Below the pieces are notes generated by a model. It worked only from the letters and a program-made list of their open reading frames with translations. It ran no database searches and was not told the origin of the DNA. Shown here in pieces: positions 36,466-47,209 of a DNA stretch of 64,000 bases; within the stretch, counting starts at the first letter, position 1; each line of letters begins with the position of its first letter. Source of the DNA: Neurospora crassa OR74A (Eukaryota > Ascomycota > Sordariomycetes > Sordariales > Sordariaceae); the NCBI RefSeq assembly GCF_000182925.2, contig NC_026504.1:4092001-4156000 (forward strand), given 5' to 3'. The translations under genes were made by a program, and so were the position numbers.

Positions 36466-37674
36466 ATGGCGGCAACAACAAAACACTCGTCCCTCGCCGC
36501 CTTGGCTTCCCTCTCCCTCCTTCTCTTCTCCCCGGTTTCTGTCTCGGGACAGCAAGTTCCTGGTCTAGAATGCCTGCACATGCGCAGCCACGAGCTGGCC
36601 GTCATGGCCGCCTGCGGTGATGAGGGCGCTCTCAACCACTACTTCTCCACGTTCCCCACCACCTTGTCGTCTGGCGACCCCGACTATCTCAAGACCCTGA
36701 CGAAATGCTACATCGATTCCGGCTGCAACGAGGACGAAACCCCCGCGCAGATCGCCGACGCCGCCAAGCGCTGCTCCGGAGGGCCCGCCGCCCACCCTCA
36801 TCATCAGCTGGGCTCTCGCTCCGAGAAGGGTGCCTTCTACAACCACCGCCTGCGCATTCCCGTCGTTCCCGCCAAGCCAGCGTCCATCGCCGTCGCCCGC
36901 GCCGCCGTCACTGATGCGCCCGTCGTCGAGCCCGATGTCGCCCTCATGAAGACCAAGATCACCGCCCCAGCCATCCTGCCCCGCGCCGATGAGACGACCG
37001 AAACCCGTGCCGTTGCCGGCACCGAGCGGCCCTCGTCGCCCTTGATCTGCCTGACCAAGTCCGACAAGTCGATCCAGTCGTGCCCGACCCAATCCACTGG
37101 CACCGCCGCGGGCAAGTTGCTGCCCTGCTTCGAGACCTCGGTGCCCGTCGATGTGTGCGTCGAGGGCCTGATCTGCCAAAACGCGAGCGGCCAGGGCATC
37201 AGCTGCATGTACAAGCAGTCCGGTCTTGAAACGGCCGGCATCGTCATGGCCATCTACTTCGCCGCCACCATCGGTTTGGCTGTCTGCGGCCTGTGCTTCT
37301 TCTGCTGCCGCGAGCGCCGCACCATGAAGAAGCTCGAGCGCGCGGCCGAGGCGGCCAAGATTGCGAAGGAGGCCAAGTCTAGCGCCATGGCCGCCAAGAA
37401 GCGCACCTCTACCGCCCCCGCCCTCGACCAGCACCAGCAGGAGCAGGAGCACATGTTGGAGCAGCCGCTGATGGGCGGTAACGGGGGTTACATGGGTGGT
37501 GGTGGATATCAGGGTGTCCCCCTGAACAACGAGTATGATGATGTCCCGGCCCCGCCGCCGCATATGGCTGATACGGGATATGGTGGTGCGGCGGGAGTTA
37601 GGAGCGGAAGCCCGACGGGCGGAGCGCCCAACCCGTTCTCGGATCATAATGAGGGACACCCTGCCTTGAGGTGA
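36466..37674 (+). CDS. Cys-rich secreted/single-pass membrane protein, unknown function
   Basis: A single exon of 402 residues. The ATG at 36466 (context GAAAAATGGCG) is followed by a clear signal peptide (LAALASLSLLLFSPVSVSGQ). The next 85 residues carry regularly spaced Cys (LECLHMR, MAACGDEG, TKCYIDSGCNE, AKRCS). A His/Ala/Val-rich middle and a second Cys group follow (LICLTK, QSCPTQ, LPCFET, DVCVEGLICQ, ISCMYK). One transmembrane helix lies at about 255-282 (IVMAIYFAATIGLAVCGLCF), followed by a CC-R juxtamembrane motif and a cytoplasmic Ala/Lys helix with a Gly/Pro-rich tail. The pattern fits a plasma-membrane or wall-associated protein with an extracellular Cys domain. I recognise no named family; it is not a standard CFEM spacing. 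Confidence 0.8.
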   Translation: MAATTKHSSLAALASLSLLLFSPVSVSGQQVPGLECLHMRSHELAVMAACGDEGALNHYFSTFPTTLSSGDPDYLKTLTKCYIDSGCNEDETPAQIADAAKRCSGGPAAHPHHQLGSRSEKGAFYNHRLRIPVVPAKPASIAVARAAVTDAPVVEPDVALMKTKITAPAILPRADETTETRAVAGTERPSSPLICLTKSDKSIQSCPTQSTGTAAGKLLPCFETSVPVDVCVEGLICQNASGQGISCMYKQSGLETAGIVMAIYFAATIGLAVCGLCFFCCRERRTMKKLERAAEAAKIAKEAKSSAMAAKKRTSTAPALDQHQQEQEHMLEQPLMGGNGGYMGGGGYQGVPLNNEYDDVPAPPPHMADTGYGGAAGVRSGSPTGGAPNPFSDHNEGHPALR

Positions 37675-39245
37675 TCAGTCCATTAGGAGGTTGTGAGAGT
37701 TTCAGTGTTGGGGTTGTTGGATGAAAGCAAATGTTTTGGTCATCTGCTGTTGGACAAGTCAGGCTGCTGTGATTAGTCTTTTGTTGGAGTCGGTGTCGGA
37801 ATGGACGAAGAGGGGGTGATTGAATGAAAGACAAAGGTGCCTTTTTTGCAAAGTCTCGCTGTTGGCGGCGACTGGGTACAGGTAGTGAATGTGTTGCATT
37901 GTGTGGTGTAGGTAGTAGTAATGGATAAAGAACGAATGGACGGGACAAGGGGGTTGTGGCGTTCTTACAGGTCCGGCGGACTTTCGATTTTCCATTTCAT
38001 GGAAGCGCCGCCACCGAGCGGAAGCATGGGCTGCTTTTTCGTGGAAAATATCATTCGTCACGTTAGCATGCTTAAACTTTCATGATCTTGAATAGCCTGG
38101 TGTTGCAGTTCTCGAGCCATTTGCTTCGTCATGGGCACATTGGAGCGTGAGCGTGTTCTGGTGATCCGCCGTATCTGATCGGCGCAAGTATCGGTGGTTT
38201 GGGTACTGTATCTGGTTGTCGTGGATGATTCGATTCTCGCATCATTTCCACCGAAACGGAAATGCCGGTGAAGAGCCTCCATGCATGTGCATGGACTGCA
38301 GAGTGCGTTGCATCTATCTTCTTTACCGCTCTCAAAGTGCATGCTTTTGTGTACTTGGGGTCTACATAGCCACGCCGCCGGTCTCGTCGTCGTTGCCTCG
38401 GGCATAGAAACGGTAGCATAAACCCTGTTATAATACATGGCTTATGATGCGCCGGAGCTACACAACTCGGGGCAGCCAACCCGACTGTGTAAGTTCATTG
38501 GAAGCTGGAAGGGAATTTTCTGAAAACGATACACCAGCTGCACCTCATTCATCCATGGGTGTTCCGAGCATTGGGATGCAGTGCATATACGTGGGACCAA
38601 AAATATGCGGGATCAACAGTGCACCTGTAGCCCATTTGGTAACGAAGAAAAATACCCTGACAAAACATACAAATATGCGAAGTGAGGCTTCTGTATATTG
38701 CATTTTGACATGCATCATTTATGACAAGAATTGGAACTTTGGTTGGTGAGATATCGACAAGTGTCTTTGGGGTTGCTGTGGGTCATGAATGCATACAATG
38801 CTTGCGCTCCCGCCACCCCCGAGTCTCGAAGAAAGAATGGAGAGGACGATGACCTATACCACCCATAACAACAGTTCAGGGTCCGCACATTTGTTTTTAT
38901 ACAAGATCTCGCTCGCAATTACATCCACGGGACCGAGAAGATTTTCTTTTTGGGTGCCCGAAAAGGCGTTTTCTTCGTTGTCTCGTTTTCTCTGCCCCGT
39001 CTCCTGAACCGCTCCGTCCAGTTCCACTACCTATCTATCCCCTTCCCCTTCTCCTTCTCCTTCCCTACATGCCTTACCAACTAACCACCCGCATCGCTAC
39101 CTACTTTCCCACTCATCGATGTTTCCCTAAGATACTATTATTTCACGGCATTGCACCTGCTAAATATTCCATCTCCATTCCCTCATTTACCCGGGTAACT
39201 TTCACTCCAACCACTGCACCCCAAATCGATCCCTTCCCTCCTCAA
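37675..39245. other. Intergenic region
   Basis: Convergent region. Short open frames only, with CT-rich stretches near 39030-39065. No gene supported. Confidence 0.5.
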
Positions 39246-39791
39246 CTAAGCAAGCGTAAAGGAAGCCGGCCCCGTATACACACTAGCGCCCGCACCCTGC
39301 CAATCCGAAAACGGACTAAAGTAATCTAAATTGACCGTGTTGCCCACGACATGCGTATCGCTCAGCAGCACGCGCACCTGGTTGACGGCGCTGACGACGT
39401 TGAAGCGCAGCACGAGCTTGGGGTCGGTGGACGTCCACGCGCCGCTGTTGGTGGGCAAGGTGGTGCCGGGCGTGGAGTGCGTGAACGTTGCGAGGGCGTT
39501 TTCCGGGTTGACGTTGATGGTGGCGCGGTAGCTTGGTTGGTGTTGGGTTGGGTGTTAGTGGGGTGTTTGTTGGATGGGAGGAAGGGTATGTAAGAGAGGA
39601 GGAGAGGAAGAGGGGAGAAACACGAGGAAAGGGAGGGAGAGGAATGGGGGAGGAAAAACATACTTGATATGGGTTGCGTTGCGAGTGGTAGAGAAGCCGG
39701 TGACAGTGGCCGAAGTGGCATGCTGGGCTAAGGCTGGAGTCGCGCTGGCGAGGAGAGCGGCGAGGCCGGCGAGGGTAGTGGTGGACTTCAT
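39246..39791 (-). CDS. Small secreted protein, unknown function
   Basis: Two exons on the minus strand (39791-39664 and 39531-39246) encode 137 residues. The 132-nt intron has GTATGT and a CACTAAC branch, and the phase matches (codon AAC split). The N-terminus is a textbook signal peptide (MKSTTTLAGLAALLASATPALAQ) with probable cleavage after ALA. The mature part of about 115 residues has no Cys and is rich in Val, Thr and Asn (THINYRATINVNPENALATF, LRFNVVSAVNQVRVLLSD). That suggests a beta-rich extracellular domain. No family recognised; it could be a cell-wall or effector-like protein. Confidence 0.75.
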
Positions 39792-41610
39792 CGTGATACT
39801 GGGGTTATGTTTATGGTGTTCTGGATCTGGTTGTTATATTGGTTTCCTCGATGATTTGATTGTTGGGCTGTGCTGGATGATCGGATAGCCTCTTCTTGTC
39901 AAGCATGGGAAGCCCGGTTACTTATACATTTTCTCCTGCAAATTCCTTCCTCGTATCCTACTTTACCAGGACTCTTGGTCTCGACAGCATTGGATTTCAT
40001 CACGTTATTGACGTTCTAGATGCTGTCACCGCTGCCCTCGACTTGAAACCCCTCCAAGACCATGTGAAGGACGCTTGTAATGTCCAATGCGTACCTACGT
40101 AATGGAATGATATATCTTCTCATGTGAATCGCTTTTGTGTGATGAAGTAGTTCATCATATCACGGAAACTATTGGACATTGACCTGAATGCCAGGTTACC
40201 AAATTCTCGAGTGTCTGGTTGAGTACAATGATTTGACGCCTCCTGGGATCATGATGCTTATTTGAGCAAAATGAGTCCGTATGCGGCGAACAGCCCTGTG
40301 AGATATCGTCCTTCTAAGGATTTCCCATTCCGACTACGCCTCTCAAAGACGACGCTCGTAATATCTTACCAAGGTTAGTATATGAGTAATTCACGCTCCA
40401 GAGTTAAATGGTGTATACCTTCCTTTCTCATTGAGCTGTCTCTTTTTGAGAGTCTGGGAAGATGGCAGTGAGAGGCGTGCATAATATTAGCCAAAATTTT
40501 CCCGTTGGATAAGTGATACGTTGATGTTTTTGTGGAAAAAATCGTTGTTGTATCGATGCTGTCTCGTCCCCGTTGAATGATCCTTGGTTCGATATTCTCT
40601 GGACTGGTTGCACAGCGTTCCCACGAGAACACTCAGTGGATGAAAAGGGGAATCAAGAAATCGTCGTCGTCGCAAGTCTACCCCGGTTTCTTGAAAGTTT
40701 GGTACTCAGTAGACATTAGATTACCCCAAACCACACTACGACACTGGGATTGAATTGTCCAAAGAGGCTGGTGCTCGAATTCTTGCCTTCTCACCTAGAT
40801 TGTGGGGGTGCCCCCAAGTTATGCATACCTCTACAAACACAAACAGAAAACGTTGTTCTAGACTTTTCCTGACTCTTCAGATTGCGTCGTGCCCTCTCCG
40901 TCCAGGAAAAAAAAGAGGCCGGTAGTGATAGTGATGAAGCTCCTAGTACCCCAGAATTATGCGAGAATGTCTTTCAGCCGTCAAGGCAACATTAGCCGCT
41001 ATGGTACTTGGCGGGTATGCATGTGCCCTTGTTGAAGCTTTTCGTGGGGTTCTGACACATCATTATTTGCTCTGTTTGGTGAGACCTGAGGTATTTGATT
41101 TGTATATCCGCATTTGGCAAGTTGCTTGCCCATGCAATCGAGTATGCCAGGGCCCGATTTACAATAACAATGGTATAGTTCACGCTGATTGTCTATCCAG
41201 CTAGTCGCCCCCCTCTGGGCACGTAGACCCTTTTCAGTCAAATCTGGGAGGAAACAACTTATTGTCCGGATGGAAAACCTCCAGCTTCGTTATTGCCGCA
41301 CATGAAATACTAGCGCGGACCTACCTACTTACCGTCACCTGCCCTCACCGGCATACTGTCTCTTACGAAAAAGAACCCATTTACTTGCACCACTCAGTCG
41401 CTGGCCGCAAATTCGAAGCATTCCAATGTAGGGATTGTCCTTCCGTGTTATGAATCCGTGGGGTTGAGAGCTCTGGGTTGGTCTCTCCTTCCAAGTATAA
41501 GAAGGCGGTCTCCTCCCTCCCCCCTCCCAGTTTCCTCCTCTCTCCTCTTTTCTCCGTTCTTGTTGCCGTCGATATTTCTATTACTCTACTCTCAGCTTGC
41601 AACACCCACC
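39792..41610. other. Intergenic region
   Basis: AT-richer region with many short open frames on both strands and none with recognisable features. A CT-rich leader lies at 41505-41600. Confidence 0.5.
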
Positions 41611-41709
41611 ATGTCTGCCGCCGAGACTTCCAGCCTTACACGCGGCAATTCCAACGCTGCAGTCGACGCTGGAACTACCATCGCAGGCCCCATTGACTTC
41701 GAATGTTGA
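41611..41709 (+). CDS. Candidate 32-residue micropeptide
   Basis: ATG in a strong context (CACCCACCATGTC) after a long pyrimidine-rich leader typical of expressed genes here. The frame has 33 codons including the stop and encodes a Ser/Thr/Ala-rich acidic peptide beginning MSAAETSSLTRG and ending IDFEC. No homologue recognised. It may instead be the first exon of a longer gene or the leader of a non-coding transcript. Confidence 0.35.
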   Translation: MSAAETSSLTRGNSNAAVDAGTTIAGPIDFEC

Positions 41710-43399
41710 GCGGCTGCGACGAGACGAGATTCACGACTTTTTCAGGATTAGCGTTCACTGATGTTAGCTGGGTCCTCATTCCGTTCTGATTAAGGCCAGG
41801 ATAAAAACAACCGAGGGTTGCATTGACTGGCAGGGAAGGCAGGGAGGATCTTCTTCGTTACAGCCTTGTGTAAGACTTGTTGAAACAAGAAAAGAACAGC
41901 TGCCGGTCAACTTGCGATCTCCTAACGACTGAAAATTGAAAAAACAAGCATGGGTGGGAATGATGTCGAAAATAACAGGACTCGAGTGTACCACATAAGC
42001 CTTGTGAAGGTATGCATCGGACGAAGATCACCGAACAAAGAAACAAATGCTTTGTAGACTAGTACTGTATAAACTCGACTATCCCCTGTGAGCGACGGAC
42101 ATATGGCTAAAATTTGGCAGAGTTATGCTCTGTGATCACGCATAGGCCAGTCAACGTGACTACCTATCCATATCCAGTTAATGGAAACACGAGGATATTT
42201 TCTATTTTGTTAACTTGGGCACATTTGAGTATACAGCGGCTGGCCTTTTTCTGTTAGCTCCCTGCACAAATCTGCCCTTTGTCTGGCGCCCAAGGAGGGA
42301 TAGTGTTTGGTCATTTGGCGAGTCTATATGGTAGGTAGCTAGAAATGCGTGGTGTTATGCAGCAGGGGCAGACATGAAGTTATTAGGTATATAGAGGTAG
42401 GAACTCCTGAACCTCAAGGTATCCCTTGAAGGAAAATAAACTTGGAAAAACAAGAAAAGCAAAGACAAGCAGGAAAGCCGGCAAGTTGGAGGAACATGGA
42501 TTAGATTTGAACAGCGGTAGGCACGAGTTATCCAGTACAATGACTGCCAAAAACGCTGGATCGGACCTAGAATATCTAGAGAACTGCACACATACATGCA
42601 GGAATGACTGGTGCGATATACCTGACCCAGTTGGCGGGCACATTTCCTTCCACGACTATATAACAATTCCCTCTTCCTTTTTTCTATTTTTTTATTTTGC
42701 GTTCTGTTCACTATAGAAATCTGATGTTCCCCTGTGTCCCACAGTCCTCAAATATTGAACAGCGTTACTGAACGGAGTTCGTCTGTTCTCAAATCTTGAA
42801 CAATGTTCGTAAACGGAACTCATCTGTCCTCAAATGTTTAACAATATTTCTAAACGGAATGCATATGTCCTCAAATCTTGAACAACATTCCTAAACGGAA
42901 CTCATCTGTTCTATCACCCATCTGTCACTTCAAACCTGCAGACCATGCTGAACAACCTTTCTCCCAAGGGACTGCTGATTTTCCAACCTTAAAAAGCCAA
43001 TTCCCATCGCACCCGAAAAACCATCTCTTGTTTCATCCATCATCCAAACTTGGGATTCCACCAAGAAGTTTACTGCAGACGAAAAGGCATTGACCATCGA
43101 CAACCCCCCCTCCCACTCAGACAAATCAGGAACACCCACCGACTCCTGGCCACCGACCACCGACCAGCAACTAGCAAGCATCATCCACCCCCTTTGCGAT
43201 CAACATCGGAGGGTCGACATCACATCCTGAGCCAACGTTCGTTGTTAGCAAGTCGTCGTGGCTACAACTGACTGATCACCTCAAACCGTCAAATTCTCGA
43301 CGCGACCGATCATCAGACCTCGACAAAAGTGTCAACCGACCACCTACCGGTGACTAGACCACGCGCACGACAGGAAAGAAGTCGTCAGTAAAGTCAACC
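41710..43399. other. Intergenic region with a 41-bp tandem repeat
   Basis: No gene seen. The tandem repeat at 42744-42907 is listed separately. The last 400 bp are C/A-rich and probably the 5' leader of the gene at 43400. Confidence 0.5.
42744..42907. repeat. 41-bp tandem repeat, four diverged units
   Basis: Units start at 42744, 42785, 42826 and 42867 and share GTCCTCAAAT, then TTGAACAA, then AAACGGAACTCATCT. Identity between units is roughly 75-90 per cent, and a fifth copy fades out after 42908. Confidence 0.9.
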
Positions 43400-43815
43400 A
43401 TGACTTCTAAGAAACAAAGACAGCATCACTGGTGAGTCCAACCCCGAGTACCCTTGACTTTAGAATTCAGACTGCTAACCAAACGTCGCTGAAAATGCAC
43501 AGCCCGGTGTGTACGCTCGTGGGCAATGTACGCTGCCTCAAGAAGCAGCACTGGCGCCCATGCGAGATCCACGGCAGAAGCGGCCATCATGGAGATTTCT
43601 CGGTCTGCGTGAAGTGTGACGGAAGTGAGAAGCGCGCAGAGAAGGCAGAACGGATTGAACGTCAGAAGGAGAAAGAGGAGCAGGAGAGACTCCGAAAGGA
43701 AGAAGCCGAACGGAAGAAACGTGAGGAGGAGGACGCGAAGCGGGCCGAGAAGGAGAAGGCTCGCAAAGAGAAGCATGAAAGTAAAGATGCGAAGAAGAAG
43801 AAGGAGAAAAGATGA
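43400..43815 (+). CDS. Small Cys/His-motif protein with charged coiled tail
   Basis: Two exons (43400-43431 and 43503-43815) encode 114 residues. The 71-nt intron (GTGAGT, GCTAAC, ACAG) splits a Cys codon. Residues 1-50 hold Cys and His in a pattern suggesting one zinc site: HHCPVC, then VRCLKKQHWRPCEIHG, then HHG and VCVKCDG. Residues 52-114 are almost entirely Glu/Lys/Arg/Ala and should form a long helix. I recognise no family name. The compact metal-binding head with a solvent-exposed helix could mediate RNA or protein binding, but that is a guess. Confidence 0.72.
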
Positions 43816-45462
43816 AGGAATGTTGCGAGCAGGAAGAGGCAAATGGGATGACGCAGAAAGGAGGAGGAGGGGCAGAGAAGGCTTCTGGCAGAGATGGACT
43901 CTGAAGCTCAACGAAGCAAGCAAGCAAGCAAGCCAAGACACAGCGTGGAAGGGAGGAAATTGGAAGAGAGGTGGTGATGGTCTGCGATTATCGTTCACGC
44001 AACGCTCCGGTACTTTTCTGCAATGAAGTCACCACCACAACGCCCATATGTTAGGATCAATACACGAGATCCGACTAAAAACAAAACGCAAAGTCCCCAA
44101 AACTGAACCTATTGTGAAACGTGAATATGACCGTGATCTTTCAAACGAGAATCCACCTCCCTCTCCCCGCTGTGAACATGCATGTACACCTATCCGTCCA
44201 TCTGGCCCACACCTAGTCGAAGCTCTTCGACGTAGGCTCCAGAATGTTTATTCGAATGGCCCTAAGAGATATCTCATCCGCTGATTGAGGGGGAAAAAAA
44301 AATTGGAGAAGAAAAATTGATTTAAATGAGGAATGTGAAAAAAAGAATAGAAGAAGAAGAAGAAAACCTGACGAGAGAAATTGGGATAACACGATGCGGG
44401 AGCAACTGACAACCTTGTATTGTATGGTGTGGCGTACCGTTTCTGGTGTTGCGGCTCGTGTTTTGAAGTCATGCTTTAATCGAGAGATCGCTAATCCAAG
44501 TACTCCTATATGTCAGATATACTGATCGCCTTCCATTGATCAGGAGGTAAGGGCAAGTGACTCGATTCGTCCTTTCCATCCGCATATCTGGTTGACCATA
44601 AAGTCAGGGAGGTTACCTCCAGTGAAGTTAGTTATCGATGATGCCGAGTCGGAAGAGAAGGTAAATAGGTGGTGACGCATAGCCTCTCCCGCGCTGGAAC
44701 AGTCATGAGTCCATTACCAGGTTCGGACGAGTTGGGGCACTATGCCTTCGGAATATTGATAAGCAAGAGGTTGAAAAACTGAATGTCGCTCGTGGGTTGA
44801 TGGCGGGCGTAGTGTCTATCGATTCGCTGGCTGACATTTTTCCAAGACCAAGGCCGTTGTTGTTGTTGTTGGAGTTTAACGTGCTGTCATCGCTGGGGGT
44901 TGTCGTTCCGTCGAGATAAAAACTAAAAAGTAAGCATGTAGTGCGCTTAAAATCGTGAGACTGGAACTGACATCCTCCATGCAATGCTATGGAGATAATT
45001 TCAATAAGAGGGAGACAAGTTAAGGATTACAAAACTCGGGAGGATAAGGTGGGAACATCGGGGGACTGCTAAGAAACACAAGACAAAGAAAAACTGGTAT
45101 ACAGCCGAGGTGCTTTAGTCAAGTCAAGACAAAGCGCTTGCTCTTTCCTGACCTCAGTAACGGTATCGATTGTTGATGATTGATCAGCTCCCCGAAGTGT
45201 AGCAAACACCACCACCGTGGCCTTGAAATCCACTTAACACACGAACAGCAAAACAGATCAGAAAGGAAACGGAGCGGAAAACACATAAACCAGGGAGAAA
45301 AGATAAACCCTTAACCTGATCATATGTCCACTGTTTAACTCAAAACCATGCTGCTTCTTATGCCCGGCTCCAAAAACGCTTTGTAGGTGGTGGGAAACCC
45401 CCTTCCTCCACACATTCGACACTTTTTTCTGTTTTCCTTCGCAAACATCCTCCATGTATTAT
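43816..45462. other. Intergenic region with a possible short minus-strand ORF
   Basis: No supported gene. On the minus strand between 44980 and 44740 there is an ATG frame (MEDVSSSLTILSALHAYF) and, in another frame, a natural-looking stretch (NVSQRIDRHYARHQPTSD) ending at a stop at 44740. A small spliced gene is conceivable but the splice sites are weak. Confidence 0.4.
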
Positions 45463-46247
45463 TTAATCCAGCGCCATCCTCCAGAGACCGTCACCAAGGA
45501 AATGCGCCTCCTCGATCACCGGGCCCTTGCCCTTCTCCTTGATCTCCTTGGTCCCCGCAACCAGCACTCCAACGGCGCAAGCCTCCTCCTTGCCCTCAGC
45601 CAGGACGACAACAGGTTCGCCCTTCTCCAGCTCACGACTCCAGTGTCCTTCCTCATCAGCGCCCTCATTGGGCACCTCGATCTCGTCGTTCTCGGCCTCG
45701 GCAGCGCTCTTCTCCCTCGGCGGCCTCTCATGCGGCTGCGGCAGGCGGCCGCCCTTGCTCGTCAGGCCGGGGGCCATCAGGGTGGCGCCACTCAAAACGA
45801 AGCGGATGGCGCCGCGATCTATCCTGATGGTGGGGAAGCATTGCGGGAAGCGGTGGACGAGCTTGAGGTGGGGCACAATGGTGTTTTGTTGCGAGGGCGT
45901 GTCGGCCTGGAAGAAGAGCGGGGTGGTTCCATCAATGACGTACAGCGACACGCGGTCGGGAAGCTTGATCTGCTCGAGCGAGGCCTTCTTGGGGATGATG
46001 TCGTCGATGTGAGGGGTCAGGAGCGGGTAGGTGGTCAGCAGCGACTGGCGCAAGTTGCGCTGGATCGAGGATTTGAGCTTTTGTTTGGGCGAGGGGGTGA
46101 TGCTGTTACGAGAGAAGAGTTAGCGGATGTTGGAGAGGTGGTGTAACGGCGGGCGGGCAGTAGAGTGACGTTGGTAAGGGAATATGGCAAAGGAGGGCAG
46201 GTGAAGGTATGTTCAGAGTGGTGGATGGCATACTCCTTCTTGAACAT
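45463..46247 (-). CDS. TMA20: Translation machinery-associated protein 20 (MCT-1/DENR partner family)
   Basis: Two exons on the minus strand (46247-46234 and 46102-45463) encode 217 residues. The first exon is 14 nt (MFKK plus two bases). The 131-nt intron has GTATGC, a GCTAAC branch and a GTAACAG acceptor, and splicing gives MFKKDITPSPKQKLKSS. This matches the family N-terminus, as does SIQRNLRQSLL. The PUA domain covers about 110-210 (IRIDRGAIRFVLSGATLMAPGL, ending EEAHFLGDGLWRM). TMA20 works with TMA22 (DENR) and the 40S subunit in ribosome recycling and reinitiation. An acidic, Pro-rich insert of about 40 residues (starting PQPHERPPREKSAAEAE) interrupts the PUA domain, compared with animal MCT-1. 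Confidence 0.93.
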
Positions 46248-46872
46248 TGTGGCGGTATTTGCGACTTTGCGACCTTGGAAAATTATATGTGGTTGTATAG
46301 TATATCAGATATGTATATGTGGAGTTCGTGCTCGTCGTTTTGGCGAGTCTTGATGTAGGGACCGTCAAGCTGGGATGTGTGTGTTGCTAAGTGAGGTGAA
46401 CAATGAAAACAAAGTGCTCCTCGCTGGAATCAATGAAGCTGGCGATACATAGGCGACGCTCGCGACGGCCAAGGCGATTCATGGCGGGGGAGGGGAAGAA
46501 GTCGAAGGTGGGGACCCGACCTCGATCTGCCAAGACCGTCCTGCTGCGATCTGTGCAGCAGTCAACAGCCGCGCCAAAGCAGCCGGCGACCAGGGGGTGT
46601 CGTCATAGCGCAGCCGATAGAGGGGACGGTCGACGACGATAAGGACATGGATACAAAGGGTCTCCGGGGCAACGGCCTCTATCGTCAGCCGTCAAGGTAC
46701 TCACAATGAGTTATGGCAGGATGGTACTATAGATGAATTCATCGCATTCGTTAAACACAGCGTCATGCTGGTATCTCCATAACTCATTAACTCGCTCGCT
46801 TCGCAACTCCACGTCATGCCATGATATCCTCAAGCCTGGTATAGCCATTCCATCACCGCTCTTTGTTCCCCC
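46248..46872. other. Intergenic spacer
   Basis: Lies upstream of TMA20 and downstream of the I78-type gene, both minus strand. No gene seen. Confidence 0.5.
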
Positions 46873-47209
46873 TTAACCGTGGACAACGTGGCTGACCTTC
46901 CCATCATCGCCGACATGTACGTTGAGACGGTCAGGGTTAAAGTCTTTCGTGACCATCGAACCCGGCTCGATGATGCGGGTTTGCTTTGGGAGATCGGACT
47001 TGCAGAAGGTCTGTAGGCAGAAGGGAAAAGGAAGAGGGTCAGCTTCCATGCTTGGACACCATCTCTGTCTTGCCATTCTCAACAGGGGATGTTCTTACAG
47101 TCTCCGAAGTGTGGTCAGCGAGCGTCTTGCCGCACAACTTGTTCATCCACTCCTCCGTCTTCTGGACCGTGGGGTCGTTGGTGGTAACGCCGGGAACAAC
47201 GAGAGGCAT
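46873..47209 (-). CDS. Proteinase inhibitor I78-like small protein
   Basis: Two exons on the minus strand (47209-47099 and 47010-46873) encode 82 residues. The 88-nt intron (GTAAGA, GCTGAC, TACAG) is phase 0. The family pattern is visible: a Trp and Cys early (EEWMNKLCGKT), a second Cys (TFCKSD), then TRIIEPGSMVTKDFNPDRLNV followed by a short beta-strand end. I78 proteins are small serine-proteinase inhibitors; RIIEPGSMVT corresponds to the inhibitory loop. There is no signal peptide, so it is probably cytosolic, acting on endogenous proteases. It lies tandem to TMA20 but shows no functional link. Confidence 0.83.

Noticed and set aside
36565-37659. 364-codon open frame antisense to the Cys-rich membrane protein
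   Set aside because: Shadow of a GC-rich coding region. The + strand has a signal peptide, Cys pattern and transmembrane helix.
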